A DNA stretch of 64,000 nucleotides, taken from assembly GCF_000189635.1 (NCBI RefSeq), contig NW_002476027.1:1-64000 (forward strand), written 5' to 3'. The stretch's first letter is position 1; each line of letters opens with the position of its first letter. The notes beneath the pieces were generated by a model. That model was given only the letters and a program-made list of their open reading frames with translations, was not told the origin of the DNA and did not search any database. This document shows, in pieces, positions 38,370-51,164 of this stretch. The translations under genes were made by a program, and so were the position numbers. Source of the DNA: Tetrahymena thermophila SB210. Its lineage: Eukaryota; Ciliophora; Oligohymenophorea; Hymenostomatida; Tetrahymenidae.

Positions 38370-40151
38370 GCAATTAAAAATTTTAATAACTATCCAAATA
38401 TACTATAACAATAAATTTAATGTGTACTCATATAAAATAATCGGTTAGTATAATCCTATGAATGCTACATAAAATTATATGTTACCTTTATTTAAATTTT
38501 TACAAATATATTGATTTGAATAATCCTCAACATCTTCATTTATTTATTTATTATTTGCATCTTTGTTATAAATTAATAAAACTCCATCCATAAGCTACAA
38601 CAAATCTTATTAATTTAATTCCTTAAGAGAAGCTAAATAAATAAATAAATAATATCTTTACTATAAACACAAACAATAAATATATCAATTACTCTTTTTA
38701 TACTTAGATAATTTTGAATTTCAAAGATCATTAAAAAAATTGTATTTAAATACTATGCAAAATATTTAGGCAATTAGTTAGTATATAATATTTATTCAAA
38801 TTTATTGATATTAATAAACTCCGTTGCAATTAAAACGTAAAATAAATAAAAGATAGAAAATTATCTACAGCATTTAGCATAAAATTAACAAATTTATAAA
38901 TATTTATTCATAAATTAATTTTTATCCTTTTTAAATAATATATATTTCTAAAAATAAAATATAAATTTTAATTAAAATCATATATTCCATAAATATTTCT
39001 TATTTTTCTTTATCATTTAAATACAGATCTAACCTTTAAAAAAATATTAATTTTAAATTCTTTTTTTAGAAAACACAAATTCTTAACTTAAATTATTTTT
39101 TAAAATTAAAAATTAATCATAAAAATAAGATTTTTTTCATAAAAACTTTTCTGCCTTGAAGATTAAAATTTATCTGTTAAGGAAGTAAGTAAGTCTTTTA
39201 AATATTTATTATTTCTAAAATATTTATTAAATTTTTTTGCATTAATCTTCTTTAAAATTATTTTTAAATAAAAAATAGAATTTTCTCTATTTCTTTTAAA
39301 ATTTATTTTAATTAGTCTTGTAATAAAATAAAGTGTTTTGTTTTCAAATTTGTTAAGATAGAAAATATAAAAAATTTTTAATCTTATTGTTTTATGTTGA
39401 TATATTTTAAATAATAATAAAATTTAATAAAAATAATTATTAAAATTATATTGTGCTATTTATATTAATATTTTCAAAATTTTAAATATATATTAAACTT
39501 AAACGTAATTATTAAAAGATAATTTATTTCATCCACAATTAATCATATAAAAAATTCAAGTTTTTTAATTTTATTATCATAAATTATATTTTAAATATAA
39601 AGTAATTTCATTAGCAATGATAAATTAGAATTGCACTAAAATTAATAAATAAATAAAAATTTATTCGTTCAAGAATTTTAAATGGAATTTTACAAATTTT
39701 CTGATTTTAAATGCAATTTTAAACAAATAAATTATTTCATTCTTTGAATTAATAAAACATAGTTTTTGTTAAGATTATAAAATGTTACTAATGGATTTGA
39801 AAATATATTTAAGAAATTAAATTGTATTTTTTGGATTTCAGTAAGTTAATAATATAATAAGTATGCTCTTTGACTTTAGACTTCAAATAAGATATAAATA
39901 TTAGCAAAAATATTTTAAAATTTATATAATTTATGCGAATTAAAAAAGTTATGGTCAATAGTGAAGTTTGGCAAATAATTAATATTAATTTAAAAACTAA
40001 CACTTCTATTTTGAATAATAAACTATATTTACTTTTGCTTAACTCAATTAATTGAATTGGAGTGTGTGTATATAATATTTAATTACTATTAATTTTTATC
40101 AATTTTAAGATAAATAGTATTTTCTAATTAGTTTACTTATTTCATAATAAA
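38370..40151. other. Intergenic region between tandem genes, 1.8 kb
   Basis: Very AT-rich sequence with many poly-A and poly-T runs. A 64-codon minus-strand frame at 39809-40003 is Ile/Leu/Lys-rich and unsupported. No RNA gene or repeat array is visible. The eL27 3' end and the promoter of the next gene should be here. Confidence 0.55.
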
Positions 40152-43100
40152 ATGGATAATGATTTTTTAAAGATAAGCAATAACAGCGAATAAAGCAATG
40201 CGAGGTTAATATTTTAACTATACAATGTTAAACATTCTTTAAATACTTTTATATTTTTTAGAACTAAATTTTGCTTGCAAGACTTTGTATAAGAGAAGAT
40301 GTAATACCCATAACAATATTCATAAAACGAAAATTTTCAAGTTTCAGAAGGAAAGGTGGATAATCAAAAAGAATATTTGATAAATAGGCAATTAAAAAAC
40401 TCAAACAGTTATTCGATTCATACATAGTCGAGTTTACAAACAAAAGATTGTATATAATTTCAGTTTAAAATTTTTTATGCCTATTTATTTATTCGAAAAT
40501 ATAGGTACTACACCATTACTAAAAAGCGATTATGATTTTGAATAAAGCAGAATCTTTTTAAAAGACTGCTAATTGTTAGATAGTTCTCCTTTGCTAATTC
40601 AAAAAGACAAATTCTCTTTGTCTCACTAAAATGTAAAATTGGTTACTAATTTATAATTAATTAATTATATTTGTAAAATGCTATCTACTGAATATTTAAT
40701 CTGTTGTTTAAATAAATAAAAATAGTTTAGTAATAAATAAGCATTTGAACCTCATAAAGAAGAAACTTATATTACATTTAAATCATAAGATAGAAATTAG
40801 AGCAGTGATAATTTTTCTAAAAATAATTAGCAAAAAGTAGTTGTTAATGATTTTTTGTTTTAAAGAGATACAATTATTGGCTAAGGAGCTGATTTAAAAT
40901 TAAAGAAATATCATAGCCATCAAACAATTAAAAAACCTAATTTTAATTTTATTGATAATATGTTGAACACAAATTAAAAAAATACAGAGGAAGATACTAA
41001 TTTACAAATTTTAATTTAATACTAAAATTAAATAAAGTAACTATAGTAGGACTCTAATTTAGAGAGAAAAAAATATTAAAATGAAGTTAATGATTTATTA
41101 AAAGTTAATAAAGATTTGTAAAGAAAAATTTCATTGTAAAATTAGGAGTATTAATTTTATCCTTAAAAATAAAATGACTCAAATAACTTCTCGTTTAAAT
41201 AATATGATGTTTTTGCCTCTAAGTAGCATGAGAACTTCTCTTTTGCAAAGTAATATTTATATTTAATTGTTTTTAATAGCTTCATTTAACAAAAAAAAAA
41301 AGTAGTTTGAATAAATAAGGTGATAACAGCTTGCCCAGTAATATTGATGAACTTAAGAAAATTGTATTTGATCTTAAATTTGAAAATAAAGAGCTTTAGC
41401 TTAAGTAAGAGGCTTTAAATCAAGAACTAAATTAAAATAAATACTAATTTGAAAATATATTAGCCAATAAGGTTACCTAGTTTGAGAAATAGAAAAAAAT
41501 TTTGAAAAATAAATGCAAATAAATTCTTCATTAAATGTCTGGAATGAAAAATGAATTGATTTTACTTAAAGATAAAACGTTAGAATTAAAAGATAATAAT
41601 TAGAATTAACTAATATTTATTGATCAATAAGCTTTTAAGCACTTTTATGCAAATTTTTAACAAAGCTAAAATATTAATTAGTAATATCAATATACTACTA
41701 TTTAACAACTTAATTAGAAGTTAGAGGAAAATGAAAAAATATTTGAGCAATATAAAAAAGAAAGTGCTAGATAAATTGATGAAAAAAATATACAAATTTA
41801 GGAACTATTATAGAAGATAGAGTAATTAGAGTTACAATAGTCTAATAGTAAAGTATACTAAAAAATATAAAAAAATAACAAATTAAATGAAAACGCTAAT
41901 TACAATGATTAAAGCACAGTTAACGATTCTACTAATTTATAATCTTAACTTACACAGTCTATAAGAATAGAATCTCCTAAAAATTTCATTTGTGAAATCG
42001 AAGAAAAACATAAGTAAGAAGAGTAAATAGAAAGGCAGAGTAATTTTATCAAATAGCTTAAGTAAGGAAGAAGAACTGAGGAACAAATGAGATCTATCTA
42101 AATAGAAAATATGTAAAAATATTTAAATTTAGAGCAAAAATATAGCAAAATGAATTCATACTACTCAGATAGACTACAATAATCTGATTCTCAAGTTTTG
42201 TTTAAAGAGTAGAGGATACTACAAAAAGATATACAAATTAAAGAAAAGGAGTAATAAATTTCAGATTACTAAGATTTTCTTTAAATCAAAGAAGAAAAAT
42301 AAAGAGTAAATAAATACAAATAGTTATAGATCCAAAAAAGTTTGGAGGACTTTTTGAATGATAAAAGTAATCAGCATTTAGAGTATAAGAGGGCTTCATC
42401 TTAAGAATTGTTGAGATTAAAAAAAGAGCTTAGTCAAGTAAATTTTGAAAAGCGAAAGCAGAGCGATATAATTCAAGAGCTATTATAAATTAAAGATAAT
42501 TAAAAAAAAGAAATTTAGACACTTAAGAGAGAGTCCATGAATGTTTCAAGCAATTCAAGCATCAATCGTTAATTCAGTCTACAAAATAATAATGTAAACT
42601 AATTCCTTTATTTATAAAGATATTTCATAATTTGAATATCAAATTAATGTAATAGACAAATTATAATTTACACTTTTAAAATTTAATAAAATATAAAAGC
42701 TAAATACTAATAGCAGTGATATTATCCGTGAAAATTTTGCTAAAAGTGATAGTAAAACTACTCCTTTAAGCTCTAGTGCTAGGGTAAATGGAAAGAAACA
42801 GACTGAGCTTTGTGATATTATGAAGTAAATAGGTTCATATAGTTCTTAGTAATAAAATAAAAATAAAGTTAATTAGAACAACCACTATGTAGTAATATCT
42901 GATTCTAATTCAAAAAATCAAGATTATTTTATTGACAAGTAACTTAAGTCATTATCTTAGAAGAATTTCAAAAAGTCAAGCGAGGAAGCTATGTAGTAGC
43001 TCAAACCAAAGAAGTTAACATTTTTTGATCATAAAGACAACAATTTATCAAAAATGTAATTTATATATCGTCATTAGAATCAATTTTTGATTTATTTTAA

Positions 43101-43262
43101 ATGTATTTAATTAGGATAAATGAACTTGATTGGAGTAAATTCTTATAATCTTAAAGTAACTAATTTTAAAGTCGTAGTATGAAATAATAGATGTGTGGTA
43201 TTTAGACTGATAATAATGATACGTCATAGAAAAGTAAATAAAAAATAGAAAATAAAAACTGA
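40152..43262 (+). CDS. Coiled-coil protein, 895 aa
   Basis: Seven exons: 40152-40204, 40262-40449, 40505-40632, 40726-41249, 41303-42593, 42700-43055 and 43115-43262 (2,688 nt, 896 codons, TGA). I do not recognise a family. Residues 1-290 are Ser/Asn/Gln-rich and probably disordered. Exon 5 (residues about 300-730) is a long coiled coil with Glu, Lys and Gln heptads (SNIDELKKIVFDLKFENKEL, EENEKIFEQYKKESARQ, LLRLKKELSQVNFEKRKQS). The C-terminal 165 residues are again Ser/Lys/Gln-rich. The organisation suggests a filament, basal-body or cortical scaffold protein, but this is only by analogy. Intron 4 ends at a poly-A run, so its acceptor (41302) is less certain than the others. Confidence 0.82.
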
Positions 43263-43780
43263 GATTCTTGATAGATTATAATACATAACTAAATATTTAG
43301 AGATGAATAAAAATATAATTTTATAAAAGAAAGACTAAACTCTATTTTAAAAAAAATATATTTTAAGGGAAGTTTATTTTAAGAGGGCTTTTATGATATA
43401 TTTAAATAGTTGAATTATTAAAAAAATGAATATTTGAGGAAAAATACATCCAAATTACAATAAATTACTATTACATTAAAATTTTATGTTATAAAATATC
43501 TAAATATAAATGAAAAGTAAACAAATAGTTAAAATAAATGATAAATTAAAAATTACATATTTTTTAACATTCTCTTTTAAATTTATTAAAGTAACTTAAA
43601 ACTGTTCTAATTGTATTAAGCTTAAAAACATTGTTAAACATAATTTATAATATTCTTATATAAAGTTAGTTTCAATGGCTTGTATTTATCACAAAATAGC
43701 TGAAATTTGTAGAATGTTCCTTTTTACAACTTATAATTATAAAAACTTTAGAAAATTTCATTTTTTTAAAAAAAAAAGTA
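43263..43780. other. Intergenic region between tandem genes
   Basis: About 520 AT-rich bases with no visible gene. It should hold the 3' end of the coiled-coil gene and the promoter of the FG-GAP gene. Confidence 0.6.
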
Positions 43781-45106
43781 ATGATTAAGTTTTTTAGTAT
43801 CTGCTTGCTGCTTTGTATTGTTTATGCTTAGATTCCTACTAAAGTCAGCGAATTGAGCATAAAAAATCCTGGGTTTACTTCTTTGGCTTCTAACTTTTTT
43901 AAAAATTAGTCAAAGAATGCTGTTCTATTAACTACTTTTGGAGTAACTGGTTTTGACTCTTTATACTAAATTTCTTTTTAAAATGATGATTTGTCAAAAC
44001 CTCAAGCTACTTCTTTTGACACAAAATCAATTTGGCCTAATCAAGCTGATTACTATCAGTAATATCAGCTTATAGTTGAAGCAGGTGGATTTTTCCCTAA
44101 CCCTTCTAAAGCTACAGGAGATATTAACCTCTACTAAGTAAATGATGATGGTTAAGTCACTAACAAAATTAAAGTTTCAAAAGATAAAAAAAACTTCTTT
44201 TATCACAGGGCTATACTAGTTGACCTTAATAACGATGGTCTCCCTGATATATTAGCAGCTAGAGCATAAAAAAGTGTGTTTTCTTCATCAGGAGAACTTA
44301 TTTGGTTAGAAAATAAAGGAAATTTTTAGTTTGAAGAACACATACTAACTAGTGGACCTGACGTATTCTTTATTTTTGTTGATCTAAATAACGATGGTAA
44401 ATAAGAAGTTGTAGCTGCATAGTATTTTTCTAAAGAGCTCGCTATTTACTCCTGCCAATAATCTAATTGGTCTCTTTGCAACCAATCAACTATTTAAAAA
44501 ACTTTGATTGATAACACGATTGGTAGTCTTTTCAACTTGGAGCTTACTGACTTAAATGGAGATGGTAAAAAGGAACTTTTAGTTACCAATAATTCAGCTT
44601 CAGGAGATGGTTAAGTATTCATTTATGAAATTCCTGATAATTACCAAACAGGAAAATTCATAAAACATCCTATCGGTAGTACTTATAAGCCTTCTCTTGC
44701 ACTTTTACCAGGAAGAGGTGCACCAGGAACTGCATCAAGCTTTGCACTTGATGGTTTAAAGAATAAATATATCATCGTAAGTGGAGATGATGCTGGAGTT
44801 GTTAGGCTCTTAATTCCTTAAGATGGTTTATTCAATTATAAAGAAGTAGTTCTTTGTGAAAGCAAGAATAACAATACTATTGGTGAAGTAGCTCATGGAG
44901 ATTTCAATAAAGATGGAATTCTAGATTTAGTGATTCCTTTTTATTCTGAAGGAAAAGTTGAAATTTGGAGTTTTAAGAATTAATAATAAGAAGTAACTAA
45001 ACAAAATTAAAATAAAGAAAGTATCTTATCTTACTTTGATAACTTAGTAAGTAGTTTGATAAGATTTATTAATGATTTAATTAAAAAATTAACAAATAAA
45101 TTATGA
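43781..45106 (+). CDS. Secreted FG-GAP/VCBS-repeat protein, 441 aa
   Basis: One frame of 442 codons from ATG at 43781. A clear signal peptide opens the protein (MIKFFSICLLLCIVYAQ, cleavage likely near residue 16-17). Four calcium-loop motifs of the FG-GAP/VCBS type follow: DLNNDGLPDI (about residue 148), DLNNDGKQEV (202), DLNGDGKKEL (257) and DFNKDGILDL (377), each followed by a short strand as in a seven-bladed propeller. Such domains occur in integrin alpha chains and in many secreted or surface proteins, and they bind calcium for structure. The last 40 residues are Gln/Lys/Asn-rich with an amphipathic helix (FDNLVSSLIRFINDLIKKL). No transmembrane anchor is seen, so it is probably secreted or stored in dense-core granules; that location is inference. 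Confidence 0.88.
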
Positions 45107-46732
45107 TGAAAATCTTTTTTATATGAATAAACACAAATTTATCAATGTTTTTATATAAAAGTAAAATATTTTATAAATAAATAAATAAATAACTTGGTTG
45201 ATATAATTCTCTGTTTTTTAATAAAATTAATATAAATATTATTTTTTAAATAAAGCTTATTTTTTATTACTTTATTATTGTCAAAGTTGTTTTTAAGGTG
45301 AATTATTTGAAGGCAGTTTATTAATACTCAAGGATCATTCTTTTAATTTGAAATTCTAGTTTATTTATTTTTGGATCAGTTTAGGTGATTAATTCATAAG
45401 AAATTAGAAAGGAGTTTTTAATAAATATGGTTATCTATTTCTTTTTTTAAATTTTAAAATATTAGCTCGCTAAGTTTTATAAAATTTAGAATTTTATTGT
45501 TAAAATAATACACTTAATATTACAGTTTTTTAAAAATAAATATTTCTTTGTATTTCAATTTACTAAAAAGTTAATTATACACTATCAAATCAGGTCTGTG
45601 TTAAAATATTAAAAATTACATTATATCAAGACAATTAAATTACTACGAAAAAAACAACCATTAAAAACTCCCCTAAAATTACAAAAATGTTTAATTTTAT
45701 TGACTATTAATGCCATTTAAAATTACTCATAACTCAAATAAATATATAAATTGCTAACGCAAACATAATATAAATACTTATCCTTTTGTTTGAAGAAAAA
45801 ATAAAGCTGATTTAGACAAAATAATAATTTTGACAATAGATTAATATAATTATCATAAAAAAATCAATCAAGCAGTAATTTTATTAAATATAATTATTGT
45901 TTTATTTATCATTTACCTTCAAAATTATTTCATCAAGTATATGAATCATAAAATATTGATATAAAGTTCACTAAATTATATTACCTGATTTACTTTAATA
46001 ATTATGTAATATATATTCAAAATTTTACTTAAAAGATAATAGTAATAAAGATATTAAAAATACAAAAACTATAATTTATTTATTTGTTTTTTCATTTGGA
46101 AGAACAAATATAACTTATTTCAATAAATTAATAAAATTGATTATAGATATATAAATATTAACAAATTATATTTATTTATCAAAAGAAGGAAGAAATCAAA
46201 AATAATTTTGGTTGTGAAGCCATTAATAAATTTATAAATCGTTTACTTATATATATATAAATCTATATATTAGTATATATAATGATATTTAATAATTAAA
46301 AAAAAAATGTTTTAATATAATATATGTTTAATAATAAATGAATAATAGATAGTTAGATCATTCTTCTTTGTTTAATGATTTAAATCGCTTAATCTAAATC
46401 TAACTAGATTTATTGTTAAATAGATAGAAAGTATGCAAAGGGATCGAAGTTATTTTCTTTCTTTTCTTATTCATTATCAATTATAATCATTAAAAAATTA
46501 AAAATTATTTGGGAATTAGTATATAATTAATGACTTAGAATTTAGAAATTTAGATTAAGAGGAAAATTTAATAGTTAATTATTTATTTAATTATTAATAA
46601 AGGATAAGGTGTTAATTAGATTGTAGGAGTGATTAGAAAAGAAAATTATTACTAATTTTAAATAAATGAATGATTGTTTCTTTGTCTATTTTATTCGTAA
46701 AATCATAGACATTTTTCCAATCCTGAATTTTT
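45107..46732. other. Convergent intergenic region, 1.6 kb
   Basis: AT-rich sequence between two stop codons. A TA-rich run (TATATATA) lies at about 46247-46280. I see no ORF with coding character on either strand and no RNA gene. Confidence 0.55.
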
Positions 46733-49700
46733 TCATTATGACAAAATTAGTTAACTATCATAGAAATTGCTTTCTTAACTGAAATTATTGTGCATGCTCT
46801 CAGTAAGAAAAGCAGCTAAGTTACTTTCAACTAAATACTAATCGGCCATTTCAGTTAGTTCAGAAGAATCTTAAGAAACGTACTTTTTGAGACTTTGTTA
46901 GGTAAAGCTAGTTGGCATTTTAGCCATTGAGTAATTGCCGATCAAGTGCTCAAAGAAGTTATTCATATTAGGATAAAGGTTTTATGTCAAAATTTCAAAA
47001 ATTAGATTGATTTTTAAATCTAAAATAGTACTGCTGTCTATTCCATAGATGCAAGACTACATTTCAAATTGCTCGTCAAATTGATAGAAATCAGTTATAT
47101 AGATGTTTACTGCCACTCCTTGTGATAAGGTAACTGTAAAAGTAAAATATTCCAGCAAGTTTTCATCAAGCATTCTCTTTAAACTGTAGCCACTACAATT
47201 TGAGAACTGGTTTGTCATTTGATCTCCATAGAATAACTTATTATTATTACCTTGTTTTTTTCTTGGGTTTTTGTTTTGATTGTTTTTATTATTATTTTAT
47301 TTCTTTTTGGTATTGGCCACAGTAGAGGGAATAGCTACGGGATTAATTGAATTATTAAGATCAGTTTTTTCGCTTCCTAATACACTTTGAGTATCACTTT
47401 CCATCATACTGCGCTCTAATCTCTTTTTGAGCTTTCTTTTGCATCTTCTTTTTCTTTTTTATTCTTTTGATTTCTTCTTTTTCTTCTTGATTTTAGCCCC
47501 ATCTTCAGAAGCTGTATATGTTCCTGACATCGATAAATTCAAATCACACTTTTTCATACACATGTCATTGTTAGTTAATTAACTATCATTCATCATATCT
47601 AAATAGTCTCCAAGATGAGATTTCAACTCATCAAGTGAATAAATTTCAGTGTTTTATAACTAGCTTTATATGAGAGTACTATTGTTATCAGTTATAGACT
47701 CAACACCGCCGCATTCTTAATAAGTATTGAAACCTGCATTTTTATTTAAACTTAAGAATTTCATCTAATCGTTGCTGGCTCCTTTACCATTGGTGTTTAA
47801 CTTAAACTAGTTTTTAGTATTTTAATTTTCTTCTTCTTCATCCTCATCTTCATCATCATCGTCTTCATCTTCGTTATATTCTTCATCATCTTCATCGTCG
47901 TCATCATCATCTTCAAAATTTTCTTAGAACTAATCTAATTCCTCCTCTTCATCATAATCTTCATCGATCATGCATTGTTAGTCATAAAAGATTTCAAAAG
48001 GTGTTTTGCTTTCTTAGCCCTAGCACTGCTCTTCATCTTCGTAATAAAACTAAAATGGATGTTGCCCTTGCTGATTTTACTAGCCACCATTCTAACCATA
48101 TTGTTACTTATTAATGTTGCATTAATTCATTTTTACAAACTCTTCAAAGCACTTCTAAGAAGGGTCTTAGTAACTATCTTCAAAGTATTAATTATGCTTG
48201 AATTGAACATTTTTTGAGCCACAAGTTCGAAGTCCACTAGTTCGAGAGCTAGGAGTTCGAGATATATTATCAGAACTGTAATATTATTCTTCATGATATT
48301 ATTATTCTGCATAGCTCTAGTAATAGCATTAAGTTTCTTAATTTAAAATATCATTGAACCCAGTTTATTCAAAATGCTATTATGCATTATTTCTTATATA
48401 GTCTTGTTAAGAAATTTGTTATTGATATTATTACTATTGTTTTTGAGCGAGTGTGAATTAAGCCTATTAATTCAAAAGGTGCTATGATAGACTTTTGAGA
48501 TTGGTAGTATTATTATTTTGCTTTGTATTCATCTAACCATCATAATTTGAATTAATAGAATTAAAGTTACTTTCATCGTTTGTTGAAATATCCAAATCAT
48601 CTTACAAGAATTACTAGTCGTGAGATGATAGGTTATTGTTATGAGATTAATAATTGTTTCCTCCCTAGATGTAAGATAGATTATTATCGTTCTAGCTTAA
48701 TTAACTCTAGTTGATAAAGTTACTATTGTTATGAATAGAATTTTCTTGAATACTTTAGAGAGTAGTTGATGAAGAATTAAGGTTCTTCTTCTATAATTTA
48801 GCTGCTTTTTGCTTCAATATCCACTTTTTGCGAAGCTCTTCGTTAACTTGTTCAATAATTAATTAGTCTCCAAGCTATTGATTTAATTTATTTTAATCAC
48901 TACTATTTACCTCTTGTTATTATTATTATTGTTAATTAATTAAATTTGATTGGAGACTTATAGAATTATTGATTGAATTTTCTTCATTTAATTGGGATTA
49001 AGAGAAATTCATACTCACTTGCTATGGTTATGGTTTAGTCTATTCATTCAAGCAAAAATCAGTGCTTTCATAGGAATTCTATCTCAATATATCACTCCTA
49101 TTCTAAGTATCATTTTGTTTCTAGTTTGATTAACCAATAATAGGTGAAATAATGGAACAATTCATATCAGGAGATTTGGTACTGTTTATGTCAGGTGAGC
49201 TGATTAAGTTATTAGATTTAATTGAATTAATACTCTGTTATAGTTCTGAAGATTAAATTTCAGGTATTTAACATGTAGATGAGTTTTAAAAAGAATCTAA
49301 GTAAATCTGAGAATTTTAATTTTAAATTTCAGATTTCTTAGAAATTTAATTAATATCAATTTATTGTTACTAAATTTAAATTTCATTTTTTTCTTATTAG
49401 TTATAGCTGCTTTCTTATTCCTTTTCACTTTTTTAAAGTTTGTTTTCTATTTGATTCTCACTAAGTTCTACACTATCGATTTTTAAATTTTCATCTAATA
49501 AATTAGTTCCCAAAGTTTCTAATTCACTATTTTTTTAAATTACATCTTTTTACTTTAAGTTGGTAGATTTATTTTTTTTTTCAACTTAAAATTAGACCAC
49601 TTCAGTTGCTTGAGTACTTTTTTAACTTTGTATAATATCTTGAGCTTATGGAGCAGCACTTACATCGAAATTGCTTTTTACAACATTTTTTGTGGTACCT

Positions 49701-50230
49701 TTACTTTTCTTATTTAAATTCTATTTTGGAGAGTTGTTAATTACTTCAAGAGTGTCATTTGTTTCAATCTTAATTAAATCTAAATTTTCTTGTTTTTCTT
49801 TGAGTAATTGAGGCTGAGTACTTGTTTAGTTGTGTTTTTACTTTTTCTGTTTTTTTGAGGAGTTATCAGCTTTTTATGTTTATTTGATATCTTAGATTGT
49901 AGAGTTTGACTTAGTATTGCTTGTTTTAAGTGAGTTCTTTCGTATTTGATTATTTATTCCATCTTTTTAAATTTGTTCTCCTTATTTTTTATTATTTTTG
50001 CAAGTAGTTTCTTTCCTTGGTGATAATTTTATCGCTTATTAAATTTTCTTCGAACTAACTTTAGCAGATTAAAGCACCTTAGTATTTTTGTAAAGCTTAA
50101 TAGAGTTGATTAATAAAGCAACAATTCTTGTTATCAAGCAATAAGCAATAATTGCCCTGTTTGCAATTAAGAAGATATTGCTCTATGCATATTGCAAAAT
50201 CTCTTAATCTTTAGAACTTATAAATTACAT
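46733..50230 (-). CDS. Large N/Q-rich protein with acidic and basic tracts, 1,165 aa
   Basis: A single frame of 1,166 codons from ATG at 50230 to TGA at 46733, no introns. The N-terminal 75 residues are the only clearly folded part: a helix-rich block (IFLIANRAIIAYCLITRIVA then LYKNTKVLQSAKVSSKKIQQ) whose end resembles the last loop and helix of a histone fold. The middle is Asn/Gln/Ser-rich with a basic helix at about residues 450-480 (NEELRKKWILKQKAAKLQKK). At about 47820-47960 there is a long Asp/Glu tract, then at about 47430-47500 a Lys/Arg tract (KRKRRCKRKLKKRLE) that could be a nuclear localisation signal. The last 150 residues (SLKRMLDENLLEYFTFTVTL, IYITDFYQFDEQF) look folded again. 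A nuclear or chromatin role would fit, but the family is unknown. Confidence 0.8.
47820..47960 (-). repeat. Poly-Asp/Glu coding tract
   Basis: The plus strand is a run of CTT, CAT and CTC triplets that reads GAA and GAT on the coding minus strand, giving a tract of Asp and Glu interrupted only by a few Asn, Tyr, Phe and Gln residues. It lies inside the frame of the large N/Q-rich protein, about 100 residues before its basic tract. Such tracts change length easily by replication slippage. Confidence 0.85.
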
Positions 50231-51127
50231 ATTGTATGTTGATATATTTGAATTAAAAAGTTCAGAATCAAAGCGATTTGGCTTTAAGTTTGAGAAACTG
50301 TATGCAGAGTTAAAGAAAATTAAATCTGAAACAGTAATTAAAACTAAAAAAAGCACTAATATATCTATTTTTTATTTTTTATTTGCTAACTCTATAATAT
50401 TAAAACAAAGGCTCATAATCAAGTAGATTGGGGCTATGATGCGCAAAGTATTTAACAAACTATTAGAGTCCATTTTGAATTAATTTTAGACAAAACCTAA
50501 GATTTATTCTTAATTCATATTTTACTCTAAATTTTTTTCATAGTGCTCTTCTTATAAACTAGACCCAATATCTTGCATTTAATTCAGATGTGCAAAAACG
50601 CTACTGCATCCAAACTTAAAAGTTTAATCAAAAGAAAAGCAAAAATTGATGAGTTAAGTAATGCGAATCCTTGTCAATAGTAAAGCATTTGAGCTGACAC
50701 TTACAGATTAGAATAAAATTTTAAATATTTCTTTGCGTTGTTTATAAATGTTGCTGTTCTAGATGATTAGGACTATTTTTTGATAAAGACTTTATCTTAG
50801 TTGTTGTTAATTATTTTATTTTTAGTCACAATTCTAAAACATAAAGAAAGCCAAAATAAAGGTGTTAGCTACAGAATATTTTCAACTGTCAATATATAAA
50901 GTACTAAGAATGGCGTGCGCTAATTGCAAATATAGCTATTGTACTATTTTGAAGTATAGAATATGCTCCCTCTGATAAGTTTTAGATATTTATAATTCTT
51001 AAAAAGAAGTTAAGGTGTTTTCAAATAAATTGTTTGTCTTTGCAAATTGGAAAGTGAATAATTTTATTATTCTTTCTGAATGTTTTCTCTTTTTGATTTA
51101 TTATCTAATTTTTTATTGGAAATATTA

Positions 51128-51163
<36 letters not shown>
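51128..51163. repeat. (TA)n(CA)n microsatellite
   Basis: About 12 TA units run directly into 6 CA units, followed after TTTTGTATG by a short TTTGTGTG run. It is the only dinucleotide repeat of this length in the window and lies in the gene-free region. Confidence 0.95.

Positions 51164-51164
<1 letters not shown>

Noticed and set aside
47975-48217. Plus-strand hydrophobic frame (80 codons)
   Set aside because: It is the shadow of the Q/N-rich minus-strand gene; Leu/Ile runs arise from the complement of Gln and Asn codons.
48211-48262. GTTCGA repeats resembling tRNA T-arms
   Set aside because: They encode SRTPSSRTSGLRT within the large minus-strand gene and no cloverleaf can be drawn around them.
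50588-50692. Small plus-strand ORF of 34 residues starting MCKNATASK
   Set aside because: Too short, no neighbours, no homologous family known to me; frames of this size are expected by chance with only one stop codon.
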